Source: Cystobacter fuscus DSM 2262 (GTDB taxonomy: Bacteria > Myxococcota > Myxococcia > Myxococcales > Myxococcaceae). From it: a stretch of 64,000 nt of DNA. The translations under genes and the position numbers were made by a program. Positions 53,939-62,335 of the stretch are shown here, one piece after another. Under the pieces are notes generated by a model. It made no database searches, was not told the origin of the DNA, and was given only the letters and a program-made list of their open reading frames with translations. The stretch is from NCBI RefSeq assembly GCF_000335475.2, contig NZ_ANAH02000001.1:620001-684000 (forward strand). The letters are read 5' to 3'. The number at the start of each line of letters is the position of its first letter. Position 1 is the stretch's first letter.

Positions 53939-54786
53939 CACCGTTCTCCCAGGGCTCCGAGCACCGCACGCGCCCGGTCCGCCTCGTCCAGCACGGCCTC
54001 CAGCGACGGGATGTCCTGGTCCCACTCGATGAGCGTCGACACCGGGCCGGTGCGTGCCAGGAGATACTGGTAGAGCGACCACACCTCGTCGCGGACGGTG
54101 TCTCCGTGGCTGTCGATGAGCATGTCTGGCAATTCCGTGTGGCCGGCCAGATGGACCTGCACCACCCGCTCCAGTGGCAGTGCGTCCAGGAAGGCCCTCG
54201 GGTCGTAGCCGTGGTTGCGCGCGTTCACGTACACGTTGTTCACATCGAGCAGCAGGCCGCAGTCGGCCTCCTCGACCACTGCCCGGAGGAAGGCGGCCTC
54301 GGACAGGGTGCGCCCGGGCATGTGTGCGTAGTAGGTGATGTTCTCCAGCAGGAAGGGTCGCTCCACCCTCGCCATCACCTCGCGGACTCGTGGCACCACG
54401 TGCTCCACCGCCTCCTCGGAGAAGGGCAGCGGCAGCAGGTCGTGCAGGTACACCCCGCCCAGGCGCGCGTAGCACAGGTGGTCGGAGAAGAAGGGGGAGT
54501 CCACCCGCTCCACCAGCGCCGCGAGCCGGGTCATGTAATCCTCGTTCAGGGGCTCGGGCCCGCCGATGTCGAGTCCCACCCCGTGGGGAATCACTGGCCA
54601 GCGCTCGGCGCAGGCATCCAGCGCCCGTTGCGCGCGGCCGCCCAAGGTGAGGAAGCTCTCGGAGACGAACTCCACCCAGTCCAGTGCCCGCGCGGTGCGG
54701 GGGAGTAGCTCATGGAATTCCCGCCGCAGCCCGATACCGGCTCCCAGCGGCGTCAATCCATGTCTTCGTGCATGGCTCGTGGTCAT
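53938..54786 (-). CDS. bufB: MNIO-family (DUF692) peptide-modifying enzyme
   Basis: 282 residues. Seen: GAGIGLRREF start, HGVGLDIGGPEPLN, FFSDHLCYARLGG, PFLLENITYYAH, LLLDVNNVYVNARNHGYDP, VVQVHLAGH, IDSHGDTV and IEWDQDIPS; these carry the His, Asp and Glu residues that bind two or three irons in MNIO enzymes. Family knowledge: HvfB/BufB turns Cys in the precursor into copper-binding oxazolone-thioamide or similar groups. Placed between the precursor gene and bufC, 45 bases after the former. Confidence 0.9.
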   Translation of the reverse strand: MTTSHARRHGLTPLGAGIGLRREFHELLPRTARALDWVEFVSESFLTLGGRAQRALDACAERWPVIPHGVGLDIGGPEPLNEDYMTRLAALVERVDSPFFSDHLCYARLGGVYLHDLLPLPFSEEAVEHVVPRVREVMARVERPFLLENITYYAHMPGRTLSEAAFLRAVVEEADCGLLLDVNNVYVNARNHGYDPRAFLDALPLERVVQVHLAGHTELPDMLIDSHGDTVRDEVWSLYQYLLARTGPVSTLIEWDQDIPSLEAVLDEADRARAVLGALGER

Positions 54787-54831
54787 GGGTGGAGTCTCCT
54801 GAGAGAGGGCTCTCCGCCATCAGCGCTGGCG

Positions 54832-55131
54832 CTACCTGCCACCACCGCAACCGCTCTCGCCGCAGCTCGCGTGGGAGCCCTTCTCCGGAGCCGTGGCCTT
54901 CTGGCCGCCGCTACAGGTGCCCTCCCCGCACGAGGCCTCGCCGCCCTTCTGGGTGGCCTTGCCGCTACAGGTGCCCTCCCCGCACGAGGCCTCTCCGCCC
55001 CGGGTGCTCCCAGCGCCCTGGGTGCCTTTCTCCGTGCCGGGCTCCGCCGAGCGGTGGGTGGTTGCACATCCCGCCGCGAGCGAGCCGAGGGACAGGGTGC
55101 CGACGAGTGCTGCCAGGGTCTTGACGTTCAT
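54832..55131 (-). CDS. bufA: Bufferin/HvfA-like Cys-rich precursor peptide, lipoprotein type
   Basis: 99 residues, AGGAAAA before the ATG. Seen: export signal MNVKTLAALVGTLSLGSLAA followed by GC, so a lipobox Cys; then two identical GGEASCGEGTCSG units and a third SHASCGESGCGGG, six Cys in pairs. The EGTC motif stands where known HvfA/bufferin peptides have EGKC. The two first units come from an exact DNA repeat (54907-54993). Inferred: after modification by BufB the peptide binds copper, here tethered to a membrane. The DUF2282 signature is not obvious, so it is a divergent precursor. Confidence 0.8.
   Translation of the reverse strand: MNVKTLAALVGTLSLGSLAAGCATTHRSAEPGTEKGTQGAGSTRGGEASCGEGTCSGKATQKGGEASCGEGTCSGGQKATAPEKGSHASCGESGCGGGR
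54907..54993. repeat. Tandem 54-base repeat unit in the precursor gene
   Basis: A 33-base block at 54907-54939 recurs without change at 54961-54993, giving a period of 54 bases (18 codons) and the duplicated EASCGEGTCSG core. Unit gain or loss would change the number of copper sites. Confidence 0.8.
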
Positions 55132-55209
55132 GGAGTGTTTTCCTTGTCGTGTGAATTCTTGCTTTGCGTCATGTTCATCTTCCGGCCGTGAGCTGCATGG
55201 CGAGGGCTG

Positions 55210-55719
55210 CTAGCGCGGGGGGCTTATGCGGAATCGTTGATTGTCCTGGCCGGTGCACGCGGCCTGGATGAGCTTGGAGTCCTTGCCGGGTGAGGCCACC
55301 AGACATTTGCCGCTGAACTCGTTGCGAAGCTCCCGGTGCCCATCCGCGCCCCTGTCGCTCACGCGGAACACCTGGCAGTCCGCGCCATTGCACGGCTTCT
55401 GGATGATCGCGGCTCCGTCCTCACGGCTTCCGTTCTCGACGTCCACGCACAGTTGGTTCGCCTGGGAGACGATGTTGAACGTCTTGTCCTCGGGCTTCCC
55501 GACCGGCTTGAGCCAGAAGCCCTGGCCGGGCTGGGCCTTGTTGGGGGTCAGCACGACGGCCGCTCCCTCCTTCCCCTCCGGGCCACCGCCAAGGGTCACC
55601 ACCTGGGGGCTGTCCTTCAGGGTGATGACGAGGGGAGTGGACTCGGCTCGTGCCGAGGTGCTGAGTCCCAGGGTCGTCATGGCGGCAACCACCGCCACCG
55701 ACAGCATCCGGCTCATCAT
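55210..55719 (-). CDS. Secreted ricin-type beta-trefoil protein
   Basis: 169 residues, AAGGAAG before the first of two ATGs. Seen: Sec signal MMSRMLSVAVVAAMTTLGLS to ARAES, then trefoil units with NQLCVDVENGSREDGAAIIQ, CQVFRVSD, GKCLVASPGK and NQRFRISP, where QxF replaces QxW. Such domains bind sugars. It precedes the copper-peptide operon by 78 bases in the same direction and may be read with it. Target unknown. Confidence 0.75.
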   Translation of the reverse strand: MMSRMLSVAVVAAMTTLGLSTSARAESTPLVITLKDSPQVVTLGGGPEGKEGAAVVLTPNKAQPGQGFWLKPVGKPEDKTFNIVSQANQLCVDVENGSREDGAAIIQKPCNGADCQVFRVSDRGADGHRELRNEFSGKCLVASPGKDSKLIQAACTGQDNQRFRISPPR

Positions 55720-55792
55720 GTGTCTTCCTTTGGTGTGAAGGGTTGAGGCGCTCCACGGATTGGAGTGCGCTCTCCGCTCATGTGATGGTGTG

Positions 55793-56371
55793 TCAGGAAC
55801 CACCGCCTCCTCGGAGCCAGCTCTGGAGCCATCCAGGGGGTTGCTCCCCTGCTTGTCGTTCCTGCTCCGCGGGCCTGTCCGCGCTGGCCTCCGGTCCAGG
55901 TCCCCTCGAGTCCTGCTCCGCGGGCTGTCCCTGCTCCAGGGGCCATCCCCGCTCGAAGAGCACCCGGCGGGTGAGCTTGCCTTCCTCATAGAGCTCGAGC
56001 GGACCCTCGGGCCTGTCCTCCTCGAGGGTGTGCTTCATCAGCGGCTGGCCATCCCGCCAGGCGAGCAGCTCGCCGTGCGTCCTGCCCTCATGGAATCCGA
56101 GCTGCATGCGGAAGCGCCCCTGCTCGTCCTGGAGTTCCGCCGGCCCGTGGAGCTGGCCGTCCGCGAACATGACCCGCTGCACCACCTGGCCGTCGGAGCC
56201 GTAGAGGCTCGTGGGCCCGTGCAGCAGGCCCGCGCGCCAGTGCGATTCCTGGACGAGCCGGCCGTCCTCGTCATAGGTGGCCGCCACTCCCTCCAGCCGG
56301 CCCTCGTCGTCCTCGAAGTAGCGCTCGCGCACCCGCCCCCGCTCGTCCTTCTCGATGAATTCCGTTGGCAC
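55793..56371 (-). CDS. MORN/YwqK-like repeat protein next to VgrG
   Basis: 192 residues from GTG 56371, GGAGGG eight bases upstream. Seen: five to six repeats of the type G-x-L-H-G-P-x-x-x-Y (RAGLLHGPTSLYGSDGQVVQ, ADGQLHGPAELQDEQGRF, EGRTHGELLAWRDGQPL), the MORN-like pattern of YwqK-type proteins, then a disordered Gln/Pro/Glu tail. Starts 17 bases after vgrG, so co-transcribed. Genes in this place often encode adaptors, effectors or immunity proteins; YwqK relatives are often labelled antitoxin. No signal peptide. Confidence 0.72.
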   Translation of the reverse strand: MPTEFIEKDERGRVRERYFEDDEGRLEGVAATYDEDGRLVQESHWRAGLLHGPTSLYGSDGQVVQRVMFADGQLHGPAELQDEQGRFRMQLGFHEGRTHGELLAWRDGQPLMKHTLEEDRPEGPLELYEEGKLTRRVLFERGWPLEQGQPAEQDSRGPGPEASADRPAEQERQAGEQPPGWLQSWLRGGGGS

Positions 56372-56387
56372 GGGCTCATCCCTCCGC

Positions 56388-58250
56388 TCAGGGGGTGGGC
56401 GGAATCGGCGGGAGCGGAGGCCCTCCCATCGGAAGCGGAATCATCGGGCCCAGGATCATCAGGGGCGTCGCCTTGAGCATGTGCATGAGCTTGACGTTGC
56501 TGATCAACGTCTGGGCATCGGCCATCATCATGAGCTTGGAGCTGTGCCGCAGCAGCGTGCCCGCCGAGCTCTCCAGGGCCAGCTTCGCCTTCTGGGTGAG
56601 GTTCATCCCCGCGATGCTCTTGAGCGACATCTTCGCTTCCTGCGTGAGGTTCCTTCCCGCCTTGACGTCGATGGAGCCCCGCACGTCCAGGGTGAGGTTG
56701 CCCCGGACCCGGATGGTGCAGTTGCCCTGGATCTCCGTCACGCTGTCGCGCTCCACGGACACGTCCATGTCCCGGCGGGCGTGCAGATAGAGCTCCTCCG
56801 CGCCCTTCTTGTCCTCGAAACGCAACTCATTGGGCTGTCCCCCGCCGGAGGCATCCCCGCGTACGGTGCTCCGGGTCTGCCCGGCGGGCAACGGATAGGG
56901 CACCACCTGCTCGGCGTTGTAGACGGAGCCGGTGACGATGGGCCGATCCGGATCCCCATCCAGGAAGGTGACCAGCACCTCCTGGCCCACGTGTGGCAGG
57001 AAGAAGTGGCCCCAGCCCTTGCCCGCCTGGCCCTGCGCCACCCTCATCCAACACGAGCTGCGCTCGTCCTTCTGGCCCTCCCGATCCCAGTGGAACTGGA
57101 CCTTCACGCGGCCGAACCGGTCCGTCCAGATCTCCTCGCCCGCCTTGCCCACCACCCGGGCGCTCTGCACGCCGTGAACCACCGGCCGCGGCGTGACGCG
57201 AGGCGGACGGTAGGGCGTGGCGGCGGGGATGGCCTCGAAGCTGTTGCTATAGGCCTCCACCGTCGCCAGGTGAGACACCCAGCACAGCACGTACGCTCCA
57301 TTGATGTCCTGGCGCTCGTGCTCGGCGAGGGTGAAGCGGTAGCCAGGGATGAACCAGCGCACGTGACCCTGGCCTCGCAGCGTCCGGGCCTGCGCCTCGT
57401 GCGCCTCCAGGCGGATCCGGCCGCGCTGCTCGCCCACGTCCCGGCGGGTGAAGGCGCCGGGGTATTCGTACTGCTCCTGGCGCCCCTCCTTGCCCTTCAC
57501 CCTGCCCTTCACCTGCGCTTGCAGCCGGGTGGACGGCGTCTCGAAGAAGTAGTCCCCCAGGGCGTAGCGTCCGGGTACCACCTGCTGCTCCAGCTCGCAC
57601 CCGGTGATGGCGTCCTCCGTCCGCGCCTCACCCAGGTGCCCCTGGACCTTCGCCATCCCGGGACCCGGGCAGGGCTCATGGGCCGCCACATCGTCCGCCA
57701 GCACCAGCGTGTGCCGGTCCTTCGTGTGCTCGAAGAAGTAGAAGATGCCCTCGTCCTCCATCAGCCGTGAGGCGAAGTCGAAGGCGGACTCCTGGTGCTG
57801 CACGCAGTACTCGCGAGGCGTGTACGTGCGCCGCAACGCCAGCCGGAAGTCGGTGAAGCCCTGCTCCTGGAAGAGCTGCTGGAGGAGTTGCGGCACCGTC
57901 AGGTTCTGGAAGATGCGGCTGTCACGGTTGAGGGTGAGCAGCCAGAACCAGGGGCGCAGCTCGGCGATGTACCGGGTGAAGTCCCCGAAGGTGCCGGCCT
58001 GGACGAAGCGGGTGATGATGCCGTGGAAGAACCGCTCGCCGCCCGTGCGTTGCGCCAGGGAGATGGCGGCGCCCTTGCCCACCACCCGCGAGAAGTCCAC
58101 GTCGAGCCGCTCGGAATGCAGCTCCAGCGTGAAGTGGAAGGGACGGGAGAGGGCCTCCTCGCCCTGGAAGCCGTGCAGCAGCAGCACGTCCTTGCCCAGG
58201 GGCGTGGTGACGGAGAGGTAGACGTTGTCCTGCGTGTATCCCGACCTCAT
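56388..58250 (-). CDS. vgrG: T6SS spike protein VgrG (TssI)
   Basis: 620 residues, GGGAGG before the ATG. Seen: gp27-like N-terminal part (FHFTLELHSERLDVDFSRVV, ESAFDFASRLMEDEGIFYFF, 1-350), gp5 OB-fold EIWTDRFGRVKVQFHWDREG near 395, HVGQEVLVTFLDGDPDRPIV, then the hydrophobic beta-helix needle (SVTEIQGNCTIRVRGNLTLD), ending in a Pro-rich PMGGPPLPPIPPTP tail. No extra effector domain, so cargo must bind through Hcp, a PAAR protein or the MORN neighbour. Its ATG overlaps the tssG stop. Confidence 0.95.
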   Translation of the reverse strand: MRSGYTQDNVYLSVTTPLGKDVLLLHGFQGEEALSRPFHFTLELHSERLDVDFSRVVGKGAAISLAQRTGGERFFHGIITRFVQAGTFGDFTRYIAELRPWFWLLTLNRDSRIFQNLTVPQLLQQLFQEQGFTDFRLALRRTYTPREYCVQHQESAFDFASRLMEDEGIFYFFEHTKDRHTLVLADDVAAHEPCPGPGMAKVQGHLGEARTEDAITGCELEQQVVPGRYALGDYFFETPSTRLQAQVKGRVKGKEGRQEQYEYPGAFTRRDVGEQRGRIRLEAHEAQARTLRGQGHVRWFIPGYRFTLAEHERQDINGAYVLCWVSHLATVEAYSNSFEAIPAATPYRPPRVTPRPVVHGVQSARVVGKAGEEIWTDRFGRVKVQFHWDREGQKDERSSCWMRVAQGQAGKGWGHFFLPHVGQEVLVTFLDGDPDRPIVTGSVYNAEQVVPYPLPAGQTRSTVRGDASGGGQPNELRFEDKKGAEELYLHARRDMDVSVERDSVTEIQGNCTIRVRGNLTLDVRGSIDVKAGRNLTQEAKMSLKSIAGMNLTQKAKLALESSAGTLLRHSSKLMMMADAQTLISNVKLMHMLKATPLMILGPMIPLPMGGPPLPPIPPTP

Positions 58251-59275
58251 GTTCCATCCTCCCGCGCGCCGTGCGCGGACATGTGACGGGGCGAAAGCGC
58301 CACCGCCTGGGTTCCCTGCCGGCCGGGCCTTGCCCTCAGCCAGGACGTCCACCCCAGGCGCGAGCCGCTCGGAGCGCCCAGGGGTTGCTCGGGGATGTCT
58401 CCGGAGCGCACCGCCAGCACCAGCCGCACCTCGGGCCCCGGGCCCAGCGCGAAGCGGGTGAGCGAGCGCAAGGTGCCCAGTCCCCGGCCACCGGGCAGCA
58501 GATCCACATAGCGGCGCCAGGAGAGAGGGCCCAGCTCCAGCTCCAGGCCCGCCTGCTCCAGCCAGGCGCGCCCGCCGAGCACCGCGCCCTGGCCGAGCCG
58601 CTGGTTGCGTCCGGTGGGGCCCAGGCGCGTGCGCTGCTCCTCCTCCAGTTCCATCCACGCGCCCCGAGGCGCCCGCGGCCTCACCCCCACGCCCAGCGCG
58701 TCCGAGAGCATCGCCCGCAGGGCCTCGAGGGACACGGGCCGGTGCGCCAGCAGACCCGCGTAGCGCAGCAGCCGCCGATCCTCCACCTCCAGCCGTCCGC
58801 GCGTGCCCCGGGTGCCCAGGCCCATGAGCGCATACAGATAGCGGGCCACGTCATGGGCCTCGGGCACGCCCGGCTCCAGCCACACCCGGCGCCGCACCCG
58901 CCCCTGGTACAGCAGCGACAGCAGCCGGTGGTGGAAGATGTCCAGGAAGTCGCGCAGGCCCGTGTCCCCCACGCGCGTCCTGTCCCGGAGCTGCTGGGCA
59001 AAGGGCCTCGGCAGCGGCCCCTGCACCCCGCCCAGGCCGAGGAAGGCCACCGTCATCTCCGGCGCGCCCCCGGGACTCGCGGGCGGCATCACCTGGACGA
59101 TGTCGCTGGCGGGGAAGGCCAGCTCCACCGAGGCGCGCAGCCGCACCGGCTCCCTCGGGCGGAGCAGGCGCAGCAGGCGCATCGCCTGGAAGAAGTCGAA
59201 GCGGTGGCCAGACTCGAAGAGCTCCTGGGCTACACCAGGGGCGCGTCGCCGGCCATGGGGGGCCATCTCTTCCAT
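58247..59275 (-). CDS. tssG: T6SS baseplate protein TssG
   Basis: 342 residues. Seen: FESGHRFDFFQAMRLLRLLR near 20, FLGLGGVQGPLPRPFAQQLR, RDFLDIFHHRLLSLLYQ and the late GGRAWLEQAGLELELGPLSW, the TssG (ImpH/VasB) blocks. Part of the baseplate wedge with TssF, TssE and TssK. Begins 46 bases inside tssF and overlaps vgrG by four bases, so the three are translated together. Confidence 0.93.
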   Translation of the reverse strand: MEEMAPHGRRRAPGVAQELFESGHRFDFFQAMRLLRLLRPREPVRLRASVELAFPASDIVQVMPPASPGGAPEMTVAFLGLGGVQGPLPRPFAQQLRDRTRVGDTGLRDFLDIFHHRLLSLLYQGRVRRRVWLEPGVPEAHDVARYLYALMGLGTRGTRGRLEVEDRRLLRYAGLLAHRPVSLEALRAMLSDALGVGVRPRAPRGAWMELEEEQRTRLGPTGRNQRLGQGAVLGGRAWLEQAGLELELGPLSWRRYVDLLPGGRGLGTLRSLTRFALGPGPEVRLVLAVRSGDIPEQPLGAPSGSRLGWTSWLRARPGRQGTQAVALSPRHMSAHGAREDGT

Positions 59276-61047
59276 GTGTCCTCCCGCTGCTCGCTCCTCG
59301 CGACGAGCTGGGTGAAGGAATCCACCGGGGCGTACAGGCCGAAGAAGTGGTGGAGCACCGCCGCGAGCAGCAGCGCACTGCCGCCCACGTAGAGGGACTC
59401 GTCGAAGGTGAGGGTGATCTCCTGGCCACGGCAGAAGCCCCGCCAGGCATCCCAGCCGCGCTGGCGCACCACCGGGCGGCACGCCAGCCCCGTCAGCCCC
59501 TGGAGCTGCTGCTCGCACACCTGGCCGCCGGAGAAGTCATGCAGCCGCAACAGCTCCTCGAGCGCCTCCAGCGCCTGGGGGCCGTTGGCGAGCGAGAGGT
59601 GGTTGAGCGACAGCAACGAGACGAGCTGCCAGAGCATGGCGCCCCGCTCCGGGGGCGCGCGGGGCGGCGTGGGACGGCGCAGGCAGCGGATGGCGCCCAC
59701 GGGGACGCGCTCCTCCACCTGGAGCTCCGCACCGGGCCCGAGTTGCACGGGCAGCTCCCCATTGGTGCACAGCGTGTGCACGTGCAGCGTCTGCTCCGCC
59801 GGCAGGTGCGGGTCGAGCTCCAGGTCCACGAAGGACAGCAGCATCTGGGAGCCCGGTCCCTGCGCGCGGCCGGTGGGCTGACGTCGGGCGTACCAGAAGG
59901 CGCGCGGCTCCTGCCCGTCATCCCGGTGGCGCCAGGAGAAGAGCGGCTCCACCCCCCGCGTATGCCCGGCCCCCTCCGTGGCGGCGGTGACGGAGAGGAT
60001 GGAGTGCAGCTCCAGCTCCTGCTGGCGACGGTAGTCGGGCACCAGCGGGTACTCGGTGCGGCGCTGATCCAACCGGATGGGCTCGGCCAGCTTGGGAAAG
60101 AGATTGATGATGGGGGTGCAGCCCAGCCGGAACGTCTCCGGCGTGAGCGCGAGCTGCTCCTCGGGCATGGCATCCAGCAGCACGAACACCTCGAGCGCCT
60201 GCTGCGACGCCTGGATGCACGCGCGCTCCAGCGCCAGCTCGAAGAAGAGGAACTTCTCGGGGAAGGCGAAGTACTCCTGCAGGAGGCGATAGCCGCGGTG
60301 CTGGTGGGGCAGCGAGGGCAGCACCGCCTCCTCGGGGCCGAAGCCGAGCTGCCGCAAGCTGTCCGCGGGTTGGAAGCGGGGCTCGCCCGGCGAGCCATCC
60401 GGCACGAGCGCCACGCTCCGGGCATGGCAGGTGAGCAGCTCGTAGAGGCGGAAGGTCAGCTCGGAAGGTCCGTCGAGGAAGAACTGGAGCCGCTCCAACT
60501 GGAGGTCCGCCAGCCGGGCCTCGCGGGCCGCCAGCCGCAGCCGGAGCACCGCCGACACGTCCCGCCTCCCGCGCAGCCAGCCGATGGAGAGTGGAGACTC
60601 CAGGCTCGCATCCGTCACCTGGATCGGCCAGAGCGTCACCGGGGCGCAGGTGCGGAAGCGGCAGGTCTGCCCCGGGCGTGGCTCGGCCAGGAGCTGTGTA
60701 CCGCGCTCGATGCGGCTGCCGGCCAGGGGCAGGCCAGCCGCCGTATCCACCTCGAAGCAGGCGATGGACAGCGAGGGAAGGGACTCCACCAGGTGGGGGG
60801 CCAGCAGACCCAGCAGGGTGGTGGAGAGCTCCGGCAGATCGCTGTCGAAGGCATGCTGGACGCGCGCGGTGAGGAAGGCGAACGACTCGATGAGGCGCTC
60901 CACGTGGGGGTCTCCCACCTCGCTCGCGCCCAGCCGGAGCCTCGCGGCCAGCTTGGGGTAGCTGGCCGCGAACTCCGCTCCCGCTCCGCGCAGCCATGCC
61001 AGCTCCCGCTGGTAGGCCTGGAGCAACTCGTCCTGACTGCTGCCCAT
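59230..61047 (-). CDS. tssF: T6SS baseplate protein TssF
   Basis: 605 residues, GGAGG before the ATG. Seen: LLQAYQRELAWLRGAGAEFA, DPHVERLIESFAFLTARVQH, LPELSTTLLGLLAPHL and a late GRGQEITLTFDESLYVGGSA-like GQEITLTFDESLYVGGSALL, the TssF (ImpG/VasA) signatures. Two TssF bind one TssG in the baseplate. Follows hcp after 50 bases; a tssE gene, often found here, is absent. Confidence 0.94.
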   Translation of the reverse strand: MGSSQDELLQAYQRELAWLRGAGAEFAASYPKLAARLRLGASEVGDPHVERLIESFAFLTARVQHAFDSDLPELSTTLLGLLAPHLVESLPSLSIACFEVDTAAGLPLAGSRIERGTQLLAEPRPGQTCRFRTCAPVTLWPIQVTDASLESPLSIGWLRGRRDVSAVLRLRLAAREARLADLQLERLQFFLDGPSELTFRLYELLTCHARSVALVPDGSPGEPRFQPADSLRQLGFGPEEAVLPSLPHQHRGYRLLQEYFAFPEKFLFFELALERACIQASQQALEVFVLLDAMPEEQLALTPETFRLGCTPIINLFPKLAEPIRLDQRRTEYPLVPDYRRQQELELHSILSVTAATEGAGHTRGVEPLFSWRHRDDGQEPRAFWYARRQPTGRAQGPGSQMLLSFVDLELDPHLPAEQTLHVHTLCTNGELPVQLGPGAELQVEERVPVGAIRCLRRPTPPRAPPERGAMLWQLVSLLSLNHLSLANGPQALEALEELLRLHDFSGGQVCEQQLQGLTGLACRPVVRQRGWDAWRGFCRGQEITLTFDESLYVGGSALLLAAVLHHFFGLYAPVDSFTQLVARSEQREDTWKRWPPMAGDAPLV

Positions 61048-61097
61048 CGCTTGCCTCCACTCATCCGCCACTGCCGTGAACGTGTCTGTCTTCTGAC

Positions 61098-61556
61098 TCA
61101 GGCCGACTTGTTGGTCTTGCGATCCCACTTCGTCGAGTTGCTGTCCCCTTCCTTCCAGGTGATGCTGGCGTAATCGAGCTTCACCGTTTCGACGGGGTCG
61201 CCCTTTCCCCCGGCCGAAACCGAGACACCGGTGACGACGACATCCGTCATCTCGTAGGTGAAGATCTTGCTGTCCTCGCTGCCAGCCACGGTGAGGGTGG
61301 CCGTGCCAACGCTCTCTCCCTTGCTGCAGGACAGGTAGAGATTGGGCGAGGCTTTATCCACCAACTTGGTGACGACGAGCTCTCCGTGGCTGGGCCGGCC
61401 CTGCCTCTTGACCTCACCATCGTTGGACCGCTCGTTGAGGCTCATGGGAAAGGAGATCTCGTAGCGGTAGGAGAGGACCTCGATCTGGCCCGTGTACGTC
61501 TGTACCTTCGAGCTGCCCTGCGCCTTGGCGATCTTGAGGTAGATACTTTCTGGCAT
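61098..61556 (-). CDS. hcp: T6SS tube protein Hcp (TssD)
   Basis: 152 residues. Seen: IYLKIAKAQGSSKVQTYTG start, the long loop SFPMSLNERSNDGEVKRQGR, HGELVVTKLVDKASPNLYLS, and VETVKLDYASITWKEGDSNS end; these are the strands of the Hcp ring. Forms the inner tube fired into target cells. Between it and tssC lies an oppositely oriented gene, so hcp has its own promoter in the 173-base divergent gap. Confidence 0.93.
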   Translation of the reverse strand: MPESIYLKIAKAQGSSKVQTYTGQIEVLSYRYEISFPMSLNERSNDGEVKRQGRPSHGELVVTKLVDKASPNLYLSCSKGESVGTATLTVAGSEDSKIFTYEMTDVVVTGVSVSAGGKGDPVETVKLDYASITWKEGDSNSTKWDRKTNKSA

Positions 61557-61729
61557 GTCTGTCTATGCCTCGTGTGATGAGGGGGGGGTATTTCGCTCTC
61601 GGTTTGGGTGGAGATGGGCGCGGAGGAATGTGACAGGTGTCCGCGGTTTTTTCCGGCGCCCTCGTCACATCCTGGACCCGTCCCATCCAAGGCCAGGGTG
61701 GCTGAATTCAAAAAGAGATTGGAGACAGA

Positions 61730-62230
61730 ATGCTCATCATCTGTACGAGGGACAACAGGGTTCGGAATTACCCCAACAGCGCGAACACCTGGGGCACGGT
61801 CGTCGCCATGAATAACGCGAACGGTCCACAGGCCGCGACGCAGGAGTTGCAGACGTTGATCGGTCAGCTCGGCCCGAACGAGCCCCTGTGCCTGTCAGCG
61901 CATGGCAATGACGAGGAGATCGGCGATGAACAGTCTGGAGGGAACAACTGGGGATGGTCGGTCAATGACATCGCGGGCATTTTGAGAAACTCTGCCCCGG
62001 CTGGGTACTCGGGTCCCATTCTCATCCATGCCTGCATGGAGAAGGTGGAGAACTTCACAGCTCGGCTGGCGCTGGCGCTCGAGGGGCAGAACGTCCTGAA
62101 CGGTGTATGGATCTATGGCACCAACCGTGACATGGATTGTTCCGAGGGGTATCCACGCCCGACCAAACTGGATGACAACGCCGCGCTGCAGAGCACCCGG
62201 GTCGGTTCGCAGAGCACCCGGGGCAGTTGA
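61730..62230 (+). CDS. Small caspase-fold-like (clan CD) protein inside the T6SS cluster
   Basis: 166 residues, GGAGAC before the ATG, no signal. Seen: strand-HG motif NEPLCLSAHGN with His58, and strand-C motif YSGPILIHACME with Cys102, 44 residues apart, as in caspase, gingipain, CHAT and C80 peptidases; between them WGWSVNDIAGILRN looks like the linking helix. The C-terminus carries a short LQSTRVGSQSTRGS repeat. GC content and codon bias look lower than in the tss genes, suggesting separate origin. Inferred: T6SS effector protease or regulatory protease; a non-enzymatic fold relative is possible. No recognised family name. Confidence 0.6.
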   Translation: MLIICTRDNRVRNYPNSANTWGTVVAMNNANGPQAATQELQTLIGQLGPNEPLCLSAHGNDEEIGDEQSGGNNWGWSVNDIAGILRNSAPAGYSGPILIHACMEKVENFTARLALALEGQNVLNGVWIYGTNRDMDCSEGYPRPTKLDDNAALQSTRVGSQSTRGS

Positions 62231-62335
62231 CACGTGCCGGCGGGGGTCTCTTAGCGGCCCCCGCCTCCTGCTTCACGCCGCGCCCCGGGAAGGCACGCGC
62301 TTCCCGTGCCATCCCGAAGCGTCTGGCTTTCCGGC

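Noticed and set aside
54906-54993. Short regular repeat considered as a CRISPR array
   Set aside because: Only two exact units, in frame inside the precursor gene; spacer and repeat structure are those of a coding tandem duplication.
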